From NCBI RefSeq assembly GCF_047730085.1, contig NZ_CP159830.1:2790001-2854000 (forward strand): DNA of 64,000 nt, in the 5' to 3' direction. The notes below the pieces were generated by a model. That model worked only from the letters and a program-made list of their open reading frames with translations, had not been told where the DNA came from and did not search any database. Source of the DNA: Njordibacter sp937773555. Lineage in GTDB: Bacteria; Pseudomonadota; Gammaproteobacteria; Pseudomonadales; Balneatricaceae. Both the position numbers and the translations under genes were made by a program. Below, piece by piece: positions 62,117 through 64,000 of the stretch. How positions within the stretch are numbered: the first letter of the stretch is position 1; each line of letters starts with the position of its first letter.

Positions 62117-62780
62117 ACTGTTTGAAAACATACTTTATACTTTAACGTTACTTTTCTATAAGGCAAAAACACCCATTATTAACACAGGAAGATATCTGAA
62201 AGTCTTGAGACTTGCCATTAATACATTACGTTGGGGCATGAGGAGACTGGACGTATCACCATTGCTGGTAACTGCACAGAGTCATTCAGGGTGCTTAAGA
62301 AAAAGAATAGATGGAACCAGATTTAATTATTAGCTCATTAATAGGTCCTGAATAATTGCTAAGTATTTAATTTTAATGGCGCGCCAGGAGCGAGTCGACT
62401 TACTTAATATATTTTTAATTAAAATATTCCTTAATAGGCACGTATAACAATAATATCATAGGAATTAATCACTCCAATTACGGCTTGTATTTTAATGCGT
62501 TGTGGCAAAGTATGTGGCAAAGTATAATTGATTTGGTCATTAAGTAGAAATAAATCAACAGCCGTCCCAAAAGCGCCTAAGGTGCGATAAAAAATGAGAA
62601 AACTCTCAGCCCATCTAAAGCTCACATTATCAGCTCGTGGACTTTAATCTTATAACTAGCTTTGTTATTATGCACGCCGATTTCATATGTCCTCTGCCTT
62701 GCTTAATCTAATGTGATGGTTACTTAGTGGTGTATGCATGCTTATTCATAATCCACAAAACAATAATATAAGAGCACTTC
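62117..62780. other. Decayed or non-coding stretch before the sulfatase-fold gene
   Basis: No sound gene is seen in this AT-rich stretch. There is a tandem TGGCAAAGTAT repeat near 62503-62524. A short frame at 62376 begins MARQERVD, like the start of REP-associated tyrosine transposases, but breaks down at once. A minus-strand frame of 64 codons (62431-62625) has no recognisable motif. Confidence 0.4.
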
Positions 62781-64000
62781 ATGCATTTTAATAATACCTC
62801 ATTTGGAATCTTGCCCTACGTAAAGCAAGTAGTGTGGTTAACTTTAGTTACCGCTACAGTGGCCTTGGCAGTGGTTTGTGTCCGGCTGTTTTCTCTGGTT
62901 CATTTCAGTGCTGATATTAATATCGTAAATGCCGATTTTTGGCGGGTATTGTGGCAGGGGTTGCGGTTTGATGTGGCCACGTCTATTCGTTTGTTTCTTC
63001 CGGTTTACCTGGTGTCTTTGCTTGCCGTGTTGCTGCCCGCGTTTATGGGACGGTGCGCGCTGTGGTTGGGACTGTTTTGGGGCGGCGTTGTAGCAGTATG
63101 CGTGGTGGTATTGTCTGTTGCCAATGTGGGATACATTGCCTTTTTCGGCACCCCGTTTAACGCCTCTGCCATTGAGAACTTAAAATACGACAACAATGCC
63201 ATTGCAGAATCTGTTTGGGGCTCGGGTAGCTTTTTAGGTTATGGTTTGGCCAGTCTTATAGCATCAATTATTGTAGCTGTAGTTTGTTATAAAATGGCAA
63301 AATGGCTAATGGTACAATGGGTGGGTGTTAAGCTAGGAGTTATGGTCTCAACGGGGTTTGTGTTGATTTCGCTAATCCTGGTATTATCTTTGGGCAGAGG
63401 TAGCTTTAGTAATTTCCCATTGTCCCATAAACATCTGATTGTTTCAGCCTCGCCTACGTATAATAATGCAGTACCTAATGGTGTCCTGGCGGTTTATTAT
63501 GCCGTTTTAGAGTATTTAGATTCTCGCAATTTAGCGCCCGCGAACGATGCCGAAGGGCGCATGTTGTATCAGGCTTTTTATGGGCACGAGGCTAGAGAAG
63601 GAGCTTTGTGGCCTCAGCTTTTTGTGTCTACGCCTAAACTTGAGCTACTGGCTGAAAAGCCCCCGCATGTGGTCTTACATTTGGTAGAGAGCCTTGGCAA
63701 TGAACCTCTAACTTCAGAGTTTGGGGGTCAAGTGGACTTGTTGGGCGGGCTAAAAGGGCACTTGCAACAGGATTATTGGTTTCAACACTTTTTACCCGCT
63801 GGCAATGACACTCAAAGTTCGCTGGTTGCCATGCTGGGCAACATTAACTTGCCTACAATTACTCAATCTAAGTACAAGCAGGTGTCTTTGGACACTGCAG
63901 CCGCGAAAGTTTTTCAGCGTAAGGGATATAAAACTGTGTTTATTTACACAGGCTATGAAGGCATACGTAACCGCTCAAACTTTTTGTTAAATCAAGGTTT
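62781..64000 (+). CDS. Sulfatase-fold membrane transferase, LTA-synthase/phosphoglycerol-transferase-like (3' end cut)
   Basis: The frame is open from the ATG at 62781 to the window end, about 406 codons. Five hydrophobic segments lie in the first 215 residues (for example VVWLTLVTATVALAVVCVRL). The periplasmic sulfatase domain then starts with HVVLHLVESLGNEPL, the first metal-site motif. The likely nucleophile threonine is in PAGNDTQSSLVAML. GYKTVFIYTGYEG follows. Such enzymes move phosphoglycerol or phosphoethanolamine to glycans or lipids. The C-terminal metal ligands lie beyond the window, so the subtype is open. Confidence 0.83.
   Translation, partial: MHFNNTSFGILPYVKQVVWLTLVTATVALAVVCVRLFSLVHFSADINIVNADFWRVLWQGLRFDVATSIRLFLPVYLVSLLAVLLPAFMGRCALWLGLFWGGVVAVCVVVLSVANVGYIAFFGTPFNASAIENLKYDNNAIAESVWGSGSFLGYGLASLIASIIVAVVCYKMAKWLMVQWVGVKLGVMVSTGFVLISLILVLSLGRGSFSNFPLSHKHLIVSASPTYNNAVPNGVLAVYYAVLEYLDSRNLAPANDAEGRMLYQAFYGHEAREGALWPQLFVSTPKLELLAEKPPHVVLHLVESLGNEPLTSEFGGQVDLLGGLKGHLQQDYWFQHFLPAGNDTQSSLVAMLGNINLPTITQSKYKQVSLDTAAAKVFQRKGYKTVFIYTGYEGIRNRSNFLLNQG

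Noticed and set aside
62376..62452. Start of a REP-associated tyrosine transposase (MARQERVD).
   Set aside because: Only about eight residues fit and the frame then loses all resemblance; too short to claim a mobile element.
62431..62625. A 64-codon minus-strand ORF.
   Set aside because: AT-rich, no motif, no start signal, and it lies in a stretch that looks decayed.

Overview
The window reads as chromosomal DNA of a heterotrophic, probably marine, gammaproteobacterium. This rests on the aerobic (CobN-type) cobalamin route, Ugp and Liv importers, a B12 riboswitch on cbtBA, a non-pyrrolysine MttB homologue and many catabolic genes for small methylated, sulfonated or phosphorylated compounds. 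GC content looks moderate (not counted). I see no rRNA, tRNA, CRISPR array, phage or intact insertion sequence. The taxon cannot be fixed from the window alone.

Region 1 (1-17 kb) is a cobalamin block. On the plus strand lie a CobE/CbiG C-terminal domain (cut by the window edge), cobJ, cobM, an MFS exporter, cobW, cobN, cobQ, cobD, cobC and cysG; cobN-cobQ, cobD-cobC and cobC-cysG are joined by ATGA overlaps. An EamA exporter follows. Facing this block is a minus-strand cobalt-uptake operon (cbtB, cbtA, an unknown 110-aa protein, a NicO-type transporter) preceded by a complete cobalamin riboswitch at 16686-16802. ilvE is divergent from it.

Region 2 (18-31.4 kb) is a putative methylated-amine or amino-acid catabolic island. 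A seven-gene minus-strand operon (ABC ATPase, permease, AhpD-like protein, 2OG-Fe(II) oxygenase, XRE-cupin regulator, M29-like metalloprotein, FAD oxidoreductase) diverges from binding protein, GST-like and creatininase-family genes. The shared promoter carries three TGCAAT motifs spaced exactly 19 bp. Next come a dimethylglycine-dehydrogenase-like fusion, an MttB homologue and a LysR regulator.

Region 3 (31.4-38 kb) is a mix: malonyl-CoA decarboxylase, haloacid dehalogenase, ureohydrolase, alpha/beta hydrolase, NAD-dependent epimerase and a class II aldolase-family protein.

Region 4 (38-46.2 kb) is one long minus-strand glycerol-phosphate operon: glpR, ugpC, ugpB, ugpA, ugpE, an EEP-family phosphodiesterase, a histidine phosphatase and glpD. 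Region 5 (46.7-51.7 kb) resembles a sulfonate module: split sulfopyruvate-decarboxylase-like subunits, an FMN alpha-hydroxyacid oxidase, an SDR and a TauE/SafE exporter, with a divergent LysR regulator.

Region 6 (52-61.3 kb) holds a hydroxypyruvate-isomerase-like gene, then an Asp/Glu racemase plus livFGMH and two binding-protein genes in tandem, and a GntR regulator. The two binding-protein genes appear identical over about 1.17 kb, while their signal peptides and flanks differ. A broken livH start lies between them. Region 7 (61.3-64 kb) is decayed DNA with a nagA 3' remnant, then a sulfatase-fold membrane transferase running off the edge.
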